Source: Enterococcus avium ATCC 14025
Lineage (GTDB): Bacteria > Bacillota > Bacilli > Lactobacillales > Enterococcaceae
Assembly: GCF_000406965.1 (NCBI RefSeq)
Contig: NZ_KE136363.1
Location: 266,449-299,593, forward strand
Direction: 5' to 3'
DNA: 33,145 nucleotides
Of the stretch, positions 15,708-22,744 are shown in pieces; position 1 is the stretch's first letter, and each line of letters starts with the position of its first letter. The notes below the pieces were generated by a model. That model searched no databases. It was not told the origin of the DNA and saw only the letters and a list, made by a program, of their open reading frames with translations. The position numbers and the translations under genes were made by a program.

Positions 15708-15750
15708 AAGAAATTCTCCAACAAAAAATGCTGGAGAATTTCTTATTTTG
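15708..15750 (+). terminator. Terminator after the HAD gene
   Basis: AAGAAATTCTCCA (15708-15720) pairs perfectly with TGGAGAATTTCTT (15732-15744), followed by a T-rich run. Confidence 0.9.
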
Positions 15751-15779
15751 TTGCAAATCTAAATTTTTTATATTAGAAT
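15751..15779 (+). promoter_or_regulatory. Promoter of the T-box-controlled metQ-msrA unit
   Basis: TTGCAA (15751-15756), 17-bp spacer, TAGAAT (15774-15779), immediately upstream of the T-box RNA. Confidence 0.7.
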
Positions 15780-15786
15780 AACTTCA

Positions 15787-16067
15787 ATCAATAATTACGC
15801 ATTGAAGAGAAGAGTAGTTGATCGCGAAACGTTTAAAAGAGACCCTCAGCTGGTGAAAAGAGGGATCGTGGAAAATCAGTGAAGATGAGCTCTGAGCATT
15901 CAGTTTGTTCACGCAAGCTGTACGGGAAGCGACCGTTATATCGCCGGGTATGTCTGTACCGTTGAGGTATTATCTGCGAGGATAATACGAATAAGGGTGG
16001 TAACGCGAAAATATTCGTCCCTTTATTTATCAGTAATCTGGTAAATAAAGGGATGGATATTTTTTTA
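15787..16067 (+). promoter_or_regulatory. T-box leader, methionine specifier likely
   Basis: The antiterminator core AGGGTGGTAACGCG (15994-16007) is the hallmark T-box sequence that pairs with the tRNA acceptor end. Upstream lies a long Stem I with distal AGCTGGTGAAAAG. On its 3' side GAAGATGAGCTCTGAG presents an ATG (15885-15887) followed by A, as expected for a methionine specifier in the specifier loop. The terminator is TCCCTTTATTTAT (16018-16030) with GTAAATAAAGGGA (16041-16053) and a T-run to 16067. Uncharged tRNA-Met should favour readthrough. The downstream MetQ lipoprotein gene agrees with that specificity. Confidence 0.93.
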
Positions 16068-16097
16068 TTTGTCAAAAATTAATAGGAGTGTGTCGAT

Positions 16098-16913
16098 ATG
16101 AAAAAGTTTAGTTTGGTTTTAATGATTTTGGGAAGTATCATATTTTTAACTGCTTGTGGTTCAAGCGCAGCAAAAACAACAAATAAAATCAAGATTGGCG
16201 CTTCGCCAACCCCCCACGCGGAAATTCTCGAACACATCAAACCAGAATTAAAAAAAGAGGGAATTGATTTAGAAATCGTCAAGTTCGATGACTATGTTCT
16301 ACCTAATAAAGCATTAGAAAACGGCGACATTGATGCCAATTATTTTTCAACTGTTCCGTATTTTAATCTACAGAAAAAAGAAAACGGCTATAAATTTTCG
16401 AATGTAGGAGCAATCCATTTAGAACCTATGGGGATTTACTCACATAACATAAAAAAGGTCAGTGAGATACCGAACGGTGCAAAGGTGATTGTTTCGAATG
16501 TGCCTTCTGAATGGGGGCGGATTTTAACTATCTTTGCGAAAAACAAGTTGATAAAACTTAAATCAGGTGTGGCGATTGATCAAGCTTCTTTCGATGATAT
16601 TATTGAAAATCCCAAAAATTTGGTCTTTGAACATACTGTTGATCCAACACTTTTAACGTCAGCGTATGAAAATAACGAAGGCGATCTAGTAGCGATCAAC
16701 TCCAATTTCGCCTATGAAAAAGGTTTGAACCCAGTCAAAGATTCATTAATGATCGAACAAAACGACTCACCCTATGTCAATATTGTAGCTACGAGAACCG
16801 ATGATAAGAATAAAAAAGAAATCAAAAAAATCGTAGAAGCATTACATGAACCCAAAGTCCAAAAATGGATCGAGAAAAAATGGGGCGGCTCAGTTGTCCC
16901 TGTCAACGAATAA
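16098..16913 (+). CDS. metQ: MetQ-like methionine-binding lipoprotein (NlpA family)
   Basis: A 271-residue exported lipoprotein. The signal peptide MKKFSLVLMILGSIIFLTAC has lipobox LTAC with lipidated Cys20. The mature part has the NlpA/MetQ pattern: IKIGASPTPHAEILEHIKPELKKEGIDLEIVKFDDYVLPNKAL, GDIDANYFSTVPYFN (usual DANYFQHxPYL), and NFAYEKGLNPVKDSL. It binds D/L-methionine or a methionine derivative for an ABC importer. No metN or metI lies beside it, so it must use an importer encoded elsewhere. Expression is controlled by the methionine-type T-box directly upstream. AGGAGTG precedes the ATG; msrA follows after 19 nt. Confidence 0.93.
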   Translation: MKKFSLVLMILGSIIFLTACGSSAAKTTNKIKIGASPTPHAEILEHIKPELKKEGIDLEIVKFDDYVLPNKALENGDIDANYFSTVPYFNLQKKENGYKFSNVGAIHLEPMGIYSHNIKKVSEIPNGAKVIVSNVPSEWGRILTIFAKNKLIKLKSGVAIDQASFDDIIENPKNLVFEHTVDPTLLTSAYENNEGDLVAINSNFAYEKGLNPVKDSLMIEQNDSPYVNIVATRTDDKNKKEIKKIVEALHEPKVQKWIEKKWGGSVVPVNE

Positions 16914-16932
16914 GAAAGAATAGGTGATGTAA

Positions 16933-17439
16933 ATGGAAAGAGCAATTTTTGCAGGTGGATGTTTCTGGTGTATGGTCAAACCTTTTGATAGTCTGCCAGG
17001 TATTGAGTCAGTTATTTCAGGTTATACCGGCGGAGAAACAGAAAATCCTAACTATTTGGAAGTAAAAAGCGGAAAAACTGGACATACAGAGGCAGTTGAA
17101 ATTATTTTTGATCCTGAATTGATATCCTATGAAGAATTAGTAGAGATCTATTGGCAGCAAACCGATCCAACCGATGCATTTGGTCAGTTTGAAGATCGCG
17201 GAAGTAGCTATCGCCCAGTGATTTATTATTTTAATGAGCAGCAAAAGAAAGTCGCTGAAGCTAGTCGCACTGCTCTTCAAAATAGCGGACATTTTGACCA
17301 ACCAATCGTGACTCAAATTGAGGAAGCCTCCACCTTTTATCCGGCAGAAGCAGAACATCAGGATTACTATCAAAGAAATCCAGAGAACTATCATAAAAAT
17401 GCTGAGCGAAGAGAACAGTTCATTAAAGAGTTCTGGTAA
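16933..17439 (+). CDS. msrA: Peptide-methionine (S)-S-oxide reductase MsrA
   Basis: A 168-residue enzyme of usual MsrA length. The N-terminal [20 protein letters not shown] carries the catalytic Cys10 of GCFW. Conserved downstream blocks are [55 protein letters not shown] and [15 protein letters not shown]. Cys13, close to the active site, may act as resolving residue. It repairs methionine sulfoxide in proteins and as free amino acid. Being behind the Met T-box with metQ, it would be induced by methionine shortage, joining uptake with recovery of oxidised methionine. The RBS is a weak AGGTGATG. Confidence 0.96.
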   Translation: MERAIFAGGCFWCMVKPFDSLPGIESVISGYTGGETENPNYLEVKSGKTGHTEAVEIIFDPELISYEELVEIYWQQTDPTDAFGQFEDRGSSYRPVIYYFNEQQKKVAEASRTALQNSGHFDQPIVTQIEEASTFYPAEAEHQDYYQRNPENYHKNAERREQFIKEFW

Positions 17440-17543
17440 AATTTTTTCCACTCCTTTTTAGAAAAGCTCGTCATTTTGGACACAGATTGAGAGGTTCTTT
17501 TCTTTCAAAAAAGTTAAAATGAACTGAGAAGGGGTGGATAATC

Positions 17544-17951
17544 ATGGTGAAAACAACAATTGAAGCTGTCTTTAATGAACCGATTGAAACCATTTGGCAT
17601 ATTGTAACAGACTTGACGAACGCAGATTGGCGAAGTGATCTTAGTAGAATTGAGGTTTTAGAAGATAAAAAGGAGTTTATTGAATATACGAATCAAGGCT
17701 TTCCCACAAAATTTGTAATAACTGCATTTGAACCACTAAAACTCTACGTTTTTACAATGGAGAATGAGAATATCAGCGGAAAATGGGTTGGAGAGTTTCA
17801 ATTATTGTCAAAGACAAAGACTAAAATTCATTTCCTTGAGGATGTATCTCCAAAAAAAATTTATATGAGGCCTTTTGTGAAAAGCTATTTAACTAAGCAG
17901 CAAAAACGATATGTAGATGATTTGACTAATTATTTAGCAAATAAAGAATAA
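17544..17951 (+). CDS. SRPBCC-superfamily protein
   Basis: A 135-residue protein of the START/polyketide-cyclase-like fold. TTIEAVFNEPIETIWHIVTDLTNADWRSDLSRIEVLED is the typical opening, where a strand is followed by the helix lining the ligand cavity. Later strands include FVITAFEPLKLYVFTMENENISGKWVGEFQLL. The C-terminal long helix ends in KQQKRYVDDLTNYLANKE. Members bind hydrophobic small molecules or lipids. Function here is unknown and the neighbours give no hint. GAGAAGGGGTGG precedes the ATG. It is a single-gene unit ended by the shared terminator near 18003-18052. Confidence 0.82.
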   Translation: MVKTTIEAVFNEPIETIWHIVTDLTNADWRSDLSRIEVLEDKKEFIEYTNQGFPTKFVITAFEPLKLYVFTMENENISGKWVGEFQLLSKTKTKIHFLEDVSPKKIYMRPFVKSYLTKQQKRYVDDLTNYLANKE

Positions 17952-18002
17952 GCAATGTTTTTTGAAGAATAGCTCGCAATAAAATACTGAAAAATAGTAG
18001 TG

Positions 18003-18052
18003 AATAAGCCATTCGACTCATAACAGGAGAGACGAATGGCTTATTTTTTTAT
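18003..18052. terminator. Bidirectional terminator between SRPBCC and Crp/Fnr genes
   Basis: AATAAGCCATTCG (18003-18015) pairs with CGAATGGCTTATT (18033-18045), with a T-run following on the plus strand and an A-rich flank for the minus-strand gene. Confidence 0.88.
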
Positions 18053-18723
18053 CAGTGATTCTTTGTAAAATATTCCGCTTCTGATGAGCGCTTAACCAGT
18101 TGTTCTTTATCAAGTATTTGGAATCTGCGTTTTTCTCGTTTTAAAATAGCGTCATCACATAGTTTATTCAACAGACGAAGCAAATGACGATAGCTAATCC
18201 CAATCGTGGCGGCCACATCAGTCAAATTATCAAAGAAGTAATTTTTATAGGCTCCCTGTAAAATATAAGTACAAAGACGCTGCTCTCCAGAATAAAGAGC
18301 ATTTGAAGTGTAATTGTAAGAACTGCTGATCAGGTTTTCTGATAATCCTTTTGCTAGTGTAGTCATAAAGGTCAGATTTTGAAACATTGAATCTTGATTG
18401 TCTTGAAAGGGAACAATAATACACTCAAAGGCTGAAAGAGTGATAACCGATGCGGTCGCGTAAGTGGTATCGGACATCAGTTCAACATCACCAATCAATC
18501 CGCTAGAAAGATAATAGGCTAAGACCAAGTCTTTTCCACTAGGAGCACTAGTACACACCTTTGCTTTTCCAGAAACAACGATCATAATGTATTTATACTC
18601 CACACCTTGAGCAAAAATAGTTTCTCCTGAACTGAACTTTCGGACTGTACAGACAGATTGGTGATCTAATAAGCCATATTTATCCAGTAAATCAAGGTGG
18701 TGCTTTTCCAAGTCAGTCTCCAT
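18052..18723 (-). CDS. Crp/Fnr-family regulator (YeiL-like)
   Basis: A 223-residue regulator. The cyclic-nucleotide-binding beta roll covers residues about 25-115: RKFSSGETIFAQGVEYKYIMIVVSGKAKVCTSAPSGKDLVLAYYLSSGLIGDVELM. A long dimer helix follows, then a Crp-type winged helix with DNLTDVAATIGISYRHLLRLLNKLCDDAILKREKRRFQILD. It lacks the N-terminal cysteine cluster that binds the Fe-S centre in Fnr, although single cysteines occur, so oxygen sensing through such a cluster is unlikely. It is divergent from the NADH oxidase gene with 324 bp between, and could control that gene. GAGGCG precedes the ATG at 18723. Confidence 0.88.
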   Translation of the reverse strand: METDLEKHHLDLLDKYGLLDHQSVCTVRKFSSGETIFAQGVEYKYIMIVVSGKAKVCTSAPSGKDLVLAYYLSSGLIGDVELMSDTTYATASVITLSAFECIIVPFQDNQDSMFQNLTFMTTLAKGLSENLISSSYNYTSNALYSGEQRLCTYILQGAYKNYFFDNLTDVAATIGISYRHLLRLLNKLCDDAILKREKRRFQILDKEQLVKRSSEAEYFTKNH

Positions 18724-18995
18724 TTATTTCGCCTCGTTTCCTTCACATTAAAAAGATTACATTCTCATTTTACTATGAATCTTGTCTTAAAGCTGTAAAA
18801 GAAAAATACTATTCAAAAATCTGATAGAACTAAGCAATCCTCTCTTTTCGTATTTTTCATGATAAGAAAAGGCATTCTAAGAGAGTAATTTTCTGTTGTT
18901 AAAAGGAGAGTTTAGCGTTCCGTATCAAGATTAATACTTTTTTGAAAATTATTTTAAATTATTTGCATTTTTTTAAAACTCATTCGTGAAGTATG

Positions 18996-19027
18996 TTACA
19001 ATCATTATTGTAATGTAAACACTTTCA
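18996..19027 (+). promoter_or_regulatory. Regulatory dyad and cre-like site before the NADH oxidase gene
   Basis: TTACAAT-CATT-ATTGTAA (18996-19013) is a perfect inverted repeat. Its first 15 bases also resemble a PerR/Fur box (about 12 of 14 defined positions of TTATAATNATTATAA, my alignment). It abuts TGTAAACACTTTCA (19014-19027), which matches the CcpA cre consensus TGWAANCGNTNWCA except for one base. TACAAT (18997-19002) may be the -10. The remainder of the 324-bp gap (18724-19047) is AT-rich, with no gene seen. Confidence 0.5.
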
Positions 19028-19047
19028 ACTATTAGGAGGTAGAATGA

Positions 19048-20379
19048 ATGACAAAAACAGTAATCGTAGGTACAAACCATGCTGGAATTGCAGCAGCTAA
19101 CACACTTTTGGATAACTTTCCAGATCAAGAAGTGGTAATGATTGACCGCAACGACAATCTTAGTTATTTAGGCTGTGGAACAGCGTTGTGGGTAGGACGT
19201 CAGATTGATTCTTATGAGGGCTTATTCTATACGAAACGTGAAGACTTTGAAAGTAAAGGCGCACGAATTTCAATGGAAACAACCGTAGATCGAATTGACT
19301 ATGATAAAAAAGAGGTCCATTGTTTAACGAAATCAGGCGATTTCTTTGTTGAAAGCTACGATAAATTGATTTTAGCAACAGGATCTGTACCAATTTCTCC
19401 CGAGGTACCTGGGCGCGATTTAGAAAATATTCATTTCTTAAAACGTTTCCAAGATGGGAAAGCTGTTGATGAAATTTTAAGCGCAGATAATATTCAAAAT
19501 GTTGCAGTAATCGGGGCAGGCTATATCGGTGTAGAAATAGCTGAGGCAGCTAAGCGTCGCGGTAAAAATGTATTACTTTTTGATGCGATGAAGCGCTCAT
19601 TACCGAGTTATTATGATAAATGGTTTACTGATGATATGGATACGATTTTAAGCGAGCACGGAATTGACCTGCACTTTGGGGAATTAGCTAAAGAATATAA
19701 AGGCGAAGTAAAAGTTGAATCAATCGTAACAGATAAAGGCGAATACAGTGTTGACCTAGTGATCAATGCGATTGGCTTCTTACCAAATAACGAACTGGGA
19801 AAAGACCATTTAGAACTATTTAAAAACGGTGCTTATTTGGTCGACCTTCACCAGCAAACTAGTGATCCGAATGTCTATGCTGTAGGCGATTGTGCAACAA
19901 TTTATTCCAATGCCTTACAAGACACAACCTATATCGCACTAGCAACAAATGCTGTACGTTCGGGTATTGTGGCTGGTTATAATGTTGGAGGAGTGGCGCT
20001 AGAATCGACCGGCGTACAGGGCTCAAATGGAATCTCAATTTTCGGCTTGCATATGGTTTCAACGGGCTTGTCAGTAGAAGCAGCGGCTAAAAATGGCATT
20101 GCTGTGAAGTATACAGACTTTGAAGATCTGCAACGGCCAGGATTTATGAAACAAAATGCAAAAGTTAAAATACGGATTGTCTATGAAGAAAGTTCTCGAA
20201 GAGTTGTGGGAGCGCAGTTGTCATCAACTGAGGATATTTCAGGAGTGATTCATATGTTCTCACTTGCTATCGAAGAGCAAGTAACTATCGATAAGTTGAA
20301 ACTATTGGATATTTTCTTCTTGCCACACTTTAATCAGCCATACAATTACATCACAATGGCTGCATTAAGCGCAGAATAA
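19048..20379 (+). CDS. nox: FAD-dependent NADH oxidase (Nox / CoA-disulfide reductase family)
   Basis: A 443-residue flavoenzyme. The N-terminal FAD Rossmann motif is VIVGTNHAGIAAANTL, and the single redox-active cysteine is C43 in SYLGCGTALWVGRQI, the position that forms Cys-sulfenic acid in water-forming NADH oxidases and NADH peroxidase. The NADH-binding motif VAVIGAGYIGVEIAEAAKRRG begins near residue 150. VYAVGDCATI (about 275) is the second FAD contact. The dimerisation domain ends with FFLPHFNQPYNYITMAA. It regenerates NAD+ using O2, probably to water; peroxidase or CoA-disulfide reductase activity cannot be excluded. AGGAGGT 7 nt before the ATG decides the start. Catabolite and redox-type sites sit upstream. 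Confidence 0.92.
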   Translation: MTKTVIVGTNHAGIAAANTLLDNFPDQEVVMIDRNDNLSYLGCGTALWVGRQIDSYEGLFYTKREDFESKGARISMETTVDRIDYDKKEVHCLTKSGDFFVESYDKLILATGSVPISPEVPGRDLENIHFLKRFQDGKAVDEILSADNIQNVAVIGAGYIGVEIAEAAKRRGKNVLLFDAMKRSLPSYYDKWFTDDMDTILSEHGIDLHFGELAKEYKGEVKVESIVTDKGEYSVDLVINAIGFLPNNELGKDHLELFKNGAYLVDLHQQTSDPNVYAVGDCATIYSNALQDTTYIALATNAVRSGIVAGYNVGGVALESTGVQGSNGISIFGLHMVSTGLSVEAAAKNGIAVKYTDFEDLQRPGFMKQNAKVKIRIVYEESSRRVVGAQLSSTEDISGVIHMFSLAIEEQVTIDKLKLLDIFFLPHFNQPYNYITMAALSAE

Positions 20380-20387
20380 AAATACAG

Positions 20388-20421
20388 AAAAGGAGTCATT
20401 GTTCAGACAATGACTCCTTTT
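20388..20421. terminator. Bidirectional terminator between nox and GNAT genes
   Basis: AAAAGGAGTCATTG (20388-20401) pairs perfectly with CAATGACTCCTTTT (20408-20421), loop TTCAGA, with T/A runs. Confidence 0.94.
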
Positions 20422-20423
20422 TA

Positions 20424-20963
20424 CTAATCTGCATTTTTCAAGATATCCAATATTTTCTGATAATTTTGATTTTGAAATATTTCATAGTTCAATTTTTTGT
20501 ATAGTTTAACTGCATGATGACTCCAGGTTTGAGTATTCAAGTAAAGATCCTGACCTGGATAATATTCATGAAGAAGCTCAGTGACACGAATCGTCAAGGC
20601 TTTAGCTAAACCCTTTCGCTGTTCTTCAGGTACTACACCTAACCAGTGAAGTCGCGGTGAGTGATCTTCAGTCCACCAAGCTGTAAAAGTAGCAACTTTC
20701 ACTCCCTGAGGATTCTCTATAAAGAGCATCCGCTTTTTTAATTCCTCTGGATAAGGTGCAAAGGAGCGTTGAAAATATTCAGCGGCGGCTTTTTCGGTTT
20801 CGAACTCTAACACAGCCGTTTCAATCCGACACCAATCTTTTTCATCGCCAGGCTGATGAAAGACGATCCGATAGCCGTCAGGTAATTGGATTTTAGGTAG
20901 TGATGGGGCATTTGACGGGCGAAACATGGTAAATGGAATAAAAGGTACAGACTTATCCAACAT
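20424..20963 (-). CDS. GNAT-family N-acetyltransferase
   Basis: A 179-residue acetyltransferase. The acetyl-CoA-binding motif is LHWLGVVPEEQRKGLAKALTIRVTELLHEYY (Q/RxxGxG/A type, here EQRKGLAKAL). The preceding strand VKVATFTAWWTEDHSPRLHWL and the terminal LYLNTQTWSHHAVKLYKKLNYEIF complete the fold. The N-terminal half is divergent (MLDKSVPFIPFTMFRPSNAPSLPKIQLPDGYRIV), which leaves the substrate open. GGAGGTCTTGTT precedes the ATG at 20963. It is a lone gene on the minus strand and is probably unrelated in function to its neighbours. Small-molecule or protein N-acetylation are both possible. Confidence 0.9.
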   Translation of the reverse strand: MLDKSVPFIPFTMFRPSNAPSLPKIQLPDGYRIVFHQPGDEKDWCRIETAVLEFETEKAAAEYFQRSFAPYPEELKKRMLFIENPQGVKVATFTAWWTEDHSPRLHWLGVVPEEQRKGLAKALTIRVTELLHEYYPGQDLYLNTQTWSHHAVKLYKKLNYEIFQNQNYQKILDILKNAD

Positions 20964-21100
20964 AACAAGACCTCCAGTTTTTTCTCAATAAAATCGTATC
21001 ATGTAGGGATAGTAAAAGCTAGCTTGATTTTAGCTAATTATGAATGTTACTCAAACGTCTGTTTTCCATAAAAACTTCTATTATAAAAAAAATGGAGACA

Positions 21101-21125
21101 TAGAGACGAATCTCTATTATATAAT
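21101..21125 (+). promoter_or_regulatory. Putative promoter with inverted repeat before the TIR gene
   Basis: A perfect inverted repeat TAGAGA-CGAA-TCTCTA (21101-21116) directly precedes TATAAT (21120-21125). It occupies the -35 to -10 spacer, as an operator would. No good -35 is seen (GAGACA at 21095-21100 is weak). The rest of 20964-21242 holds no gene I can support. Confidence 0.4.
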
Positions 21126-21242
21126 GAAATGAGAAATCAGCTTGTAGGTTTGTCAGTGGTTGTCACAAAGAATAATTTGTTTTGTGAGGATGAACATCTA
21201 ATAGGATTTTTGAGCAATGAAAAAGTTAGGGAGGTAAAATTT

Positions 21243-21731
21243 ATGGCAAAAAGGGTTTTCTTTAGTTTTTATTATGAAAACGATCTATCTAGGGCGTTGG
21301 TGGTTAAAAACAACTGGGCTTTGAAGGAGAATGAAGAATCTGGGTTTATTAGCAACTCAGAGTTTGAGCGAATGAAACGGGATGGTGATGAGGCTATCGA
21401 ACGCTGGATCGACAAACAAATTGCTGGAACATCCGTGACCGTTGTTTTGATTGGAAGCGAAACATTAGATTCTAAATATGTTCAATATGCAATAAAAAAA
21501 AGTTACGAACTAGGAAATTCGATTATAGCTTTAAAAATCGGCAAAATTAAAAATTTAAGCCAGCAAACGTCCATCAGTCAATCAGTAGTAAAAATAGTTG
21601 GAAAAAAGAACAATGGGGAATTACTTTGGTTTGATGAAATCATTGATAAAGAATATGACTACATCAAAAACGACGGCTATAACAATCTTGAGAAATGGAT
21701 TAATGAGGTCGATAAGGTAAAAGAAAGATAA
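21243..21731 (+). CDS. Orphan ThsB-like TIR-domain protein (Thoeris-type, DUF1863)
   Basis: A 162-residue protein from the ATG at 21243, with GGGAGGT 8 nt upstream; reading from 21129 adds 38 unlike residues without RBS. MAKRVFFSFYYENDLSRALVVKNNW is the typical start of ThsB/MTH538 TIR-like proteins. It is followed by the loop helix DGDEAIERWIDKQIAGTSVTVVLIGSETLDSKYVQYAIKKSYELGNSIIALKI and the ending YIKNDGYNNLEKWINEV. In Thoeris, ThsB makes a nucleotide signal that activates ThsA. No ThsA is seen in the window. Where ThsB proteins usually have YEI with catalytic Glu, this one has YAI (A83), so NAD hydrolysis is doubtful. Phage sensing is possible but unproven. Confidence 0.85.
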   Translation: MAKRVFFSFYYENDLSRALVVKNNWALKENEESGFISNSEFERMKRDGDEAIERWIDKQIAGTSVTVVLIGSETLDSKYVQYAIKKSYELGNSIIALKIGKIKNLSQQTSISQSVVKIVGKKNNGELLWFDEIIDKEYDYIKNDGYNNLEKWINEVDKVKER

Positions 21732-21821
21732 GGAGCACTTGGATACAGTTTTCTAGATTTTGAAATGGCACTCGCTGATGACTTGAAAAAAGGAGACTAT
21801 GAAAGCGAATGGAAAAATTAA
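21732..21821 (+). pseudogene. Possible gene remnant in frame behind the TIR gene
   Basis: Directly after the TIR stop codon, the same frame stays open for 29 codons ending at TAA (21819-21821). It has protein-like composition: GYSFLDFEMALADDLKKGDYESEWKN. No RBS or start fits except an internal ATG at 21765. It may be the C-terminal end of a lost partner gene or a tail separated by a stop mutation. I do not recognise the family. Confidence 0.3.
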
Positions 21822-21856
21822 AGGGGAAAAATAAAGCTGCAACGCTTGGAGAGAAT

Positions 21857-21902
21857 AAAAGGACAAGATATTGAACAGATCGTTCAGTTCTTGTCCTTTT
21901 CA
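21857..21902. terminator. Bidirectional terminator between TIR and PH-domain genes
   Basis: AAAAGGACAAG (about 21857-21867) pairs with CTTGTCCTTTT (about 21891-21901), and TGAAC/GTTCA pair inside. It serves both converging genes. Confidence 0.85.
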
Positions 21903-21903
21903 T

Positions 21904-22284
21904 TTATTTTGACAATGCTAAAGCCAATGCCTTTTGGATCGCCACAATATTTTTGTCTTTTCTAAATTGAATAGTCTCAGCAGGTAACTCAGCACTAGAT
22001 ATCCAAATTTTTAATTCGGCATCTAGATCAAAGTGACCGCTTGTTTCGACTGAAAAGCGTGAAATCGAACGATAAGGAATAGATTTGTACTCTGCCTTTT
22101 TACCAGTCACACCTTGTTTATCCACTAAAATCAAACGGAAATCTGTAAAGACAATCAAATCCCGAACTAGTTTAAAAGCCAAAGAAACCGTCTCTCCTGA
22201 TATTAAAACATCCTCTAACTTTTTTTCAACTGCTTTATTGTCATGTTGACTAGCATTTCCCATTAAACCATCAAAAATACTCAT
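21904..22284 (-). CDS. Bacterial PH-domain protein (PF08000/DUF1696 type)
   Basis: A 126-residue protein that is almost entirely one bacterial pleckstrin-homology domain. Signature stretches are MSIFDGLMGNAS, GETVSLAFKLVRDLIVFTDFRLILVDKQGVTGKKAEYKSIPYRSISRFSVETSGHFDLDAELKIWIS (here spread over residues about 29-95) and a C-terminal helix KNIVAIQKALALALSK. The family is widespread, forms ring-like oligomers in known structures, and its cell role is unclear. No signal peptide or membrane segment is visible. GGGAATC is a weak RBS before the ATG at 22284. It is a single gene without functional links to its neighbours. Confidence 0.92.
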   Translation of the reverse strand: MSIFDGLMGNASQHDNKAVEKKLEDVLISGETVSLAFKLVRDLIVFTDFRLILVDKQGVTGKKAEYKSIPYRSISRFSVETSGHFDLDAELKIWISSAELPAETIQFRKDKNIVAIQKALALALSK

Positions 22285-22419
22285 AGATAGATTCCCTTCT
22301 TTCTCTGATTGAATAAGTTCATTCTAGCTGATTTTTAACAGAAAGACTATCGAAAGCGTACAATCGAATAATCATTCCTTCACAAAAATAGTTTTTGTTC
22401 TTTTTTGACTTAAATTTCC

Positions 22420-22448
22420 TTGCTAAACATATATTGTTTCGTTATACT
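22420..22448 (+). promoter_or_regulatory. Promoter of the 13-gene sulfurtransferase/ABC operon
   Basis: TTGCTA (22420-22425), 17-bp spacer, TATACT (22443-22448). Transcription should start near 22455, giving a 290-nt leader before the rhodanese gene. Confidence 0.78.
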
Positions 22449-22496
22449 CGGTAGGGAAAAGAACTCAGTTATAAAATGGATTCAGGAGGTGTTCTC

Positions 22497-22520
22497 ATGT
22501 TTAAAAACTATCAGCGGTGA
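22497..22520 (+). CDS. Putative leader peptide MFKNYQR
   Basis: ATG at 22497 lies 6 nt behind a perfect AGGAGGT (22484-22490) and is followed by six codons and TGA. The peptide is MFKNYQR. So strong an RBS on a 7-codon ORF, 40 nt into the transcript and upstream of a terminator hairpin, suggests an attenuation-type leader peptide. An alternative is a longer overlapping reading frame from GTG 22489 to TAG 22560 (23 codons), which lacks a separate RBS. Confidence 0.45.
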   Translation: MFKNYQR

Positions 22521-22538
22521 CTATGATCTCAATCGTTA

Positions 22539-22646
22539 CTTAGAGTTTCTAAGCAAGTAGAACAATTGAATTTCCTCCCAGAACCTTTTTTTGCGTTGCA
22601 TTGAAAGGGTTATTCCGCCTACAATTAATTAGTGCTTAGGAGGAAA
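22539..22646 (+). promoter_or_regulatory. Structured attenuator region with alternative pairings
   Basis: CTTAGA/TCTAAG forms a hairpin (22539-22544 with 22548-22553). The CTAAGC at 22549-22554 can instead pair with GCTTAG (22634-22639). TTTCCTCC (22571-22578) pairs with GGAGGAAA (22639-22646), whose end overlaps the terminator stem. Inside, AACCTTTT (22582-22589) pairs with GAAAGGGTT (about 22603-22611). These mutually exclusive pairings fit transcription attenuation or a riboswitch. Confidence 0.45.
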
Positions 22647-22670
22647 CATACTTATTAAGTATGTTTTTTT
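22644..22670 (+). terminator. Leader terminator before the rhodanese gene
   Basis: AAACATACTT (22644-22653) pairs perfectly with AAGTATGTTT (22657-22666), loop ATT, with a T-run to 22670. It lies 75 nt upstream of the rhodanese start, inside the transcript. Confidence 0.85.
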
Positions 22671-22744
22671 GTTGTGCTTAAAAGATCAGTAAACTGTTGT
22701 TGAAAACGGTTCAAGTGAAAAAATAAACTTAGAGGAGCAGTAAG

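Noticed and set aside
18996-19013. Rex operator before nox
   Set aside because: Rex sites read TTGTGAA-N4-TTCACAA. The dyad TTACAAT/ATTGTAA lacks the GTG/CAC core.
21129-21242. N-terminal extension of the TIR protein by 38 residues
   Set aside because: There is no RBS at the upstream ATG. A good GGGAGGT precedes the internal ATG at 21243, and ThsB-like proteins start with MAKRVFFSF.
21809-21874. 21-codon ORF MEKLKGKNKAATLGENKRTRY
   Set aside because: It overlaps the bidirectional terminator, is poorly spaced from any RBS and has Lys-rich low complexity.
22489-22560. 23-codon ORF from GTG in the operon leader
   Set aside because: It has no separate RBS, and the strong AGGAGGT is spaced for the ATG at 22497 in another frame. 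Kept only as an alternative.
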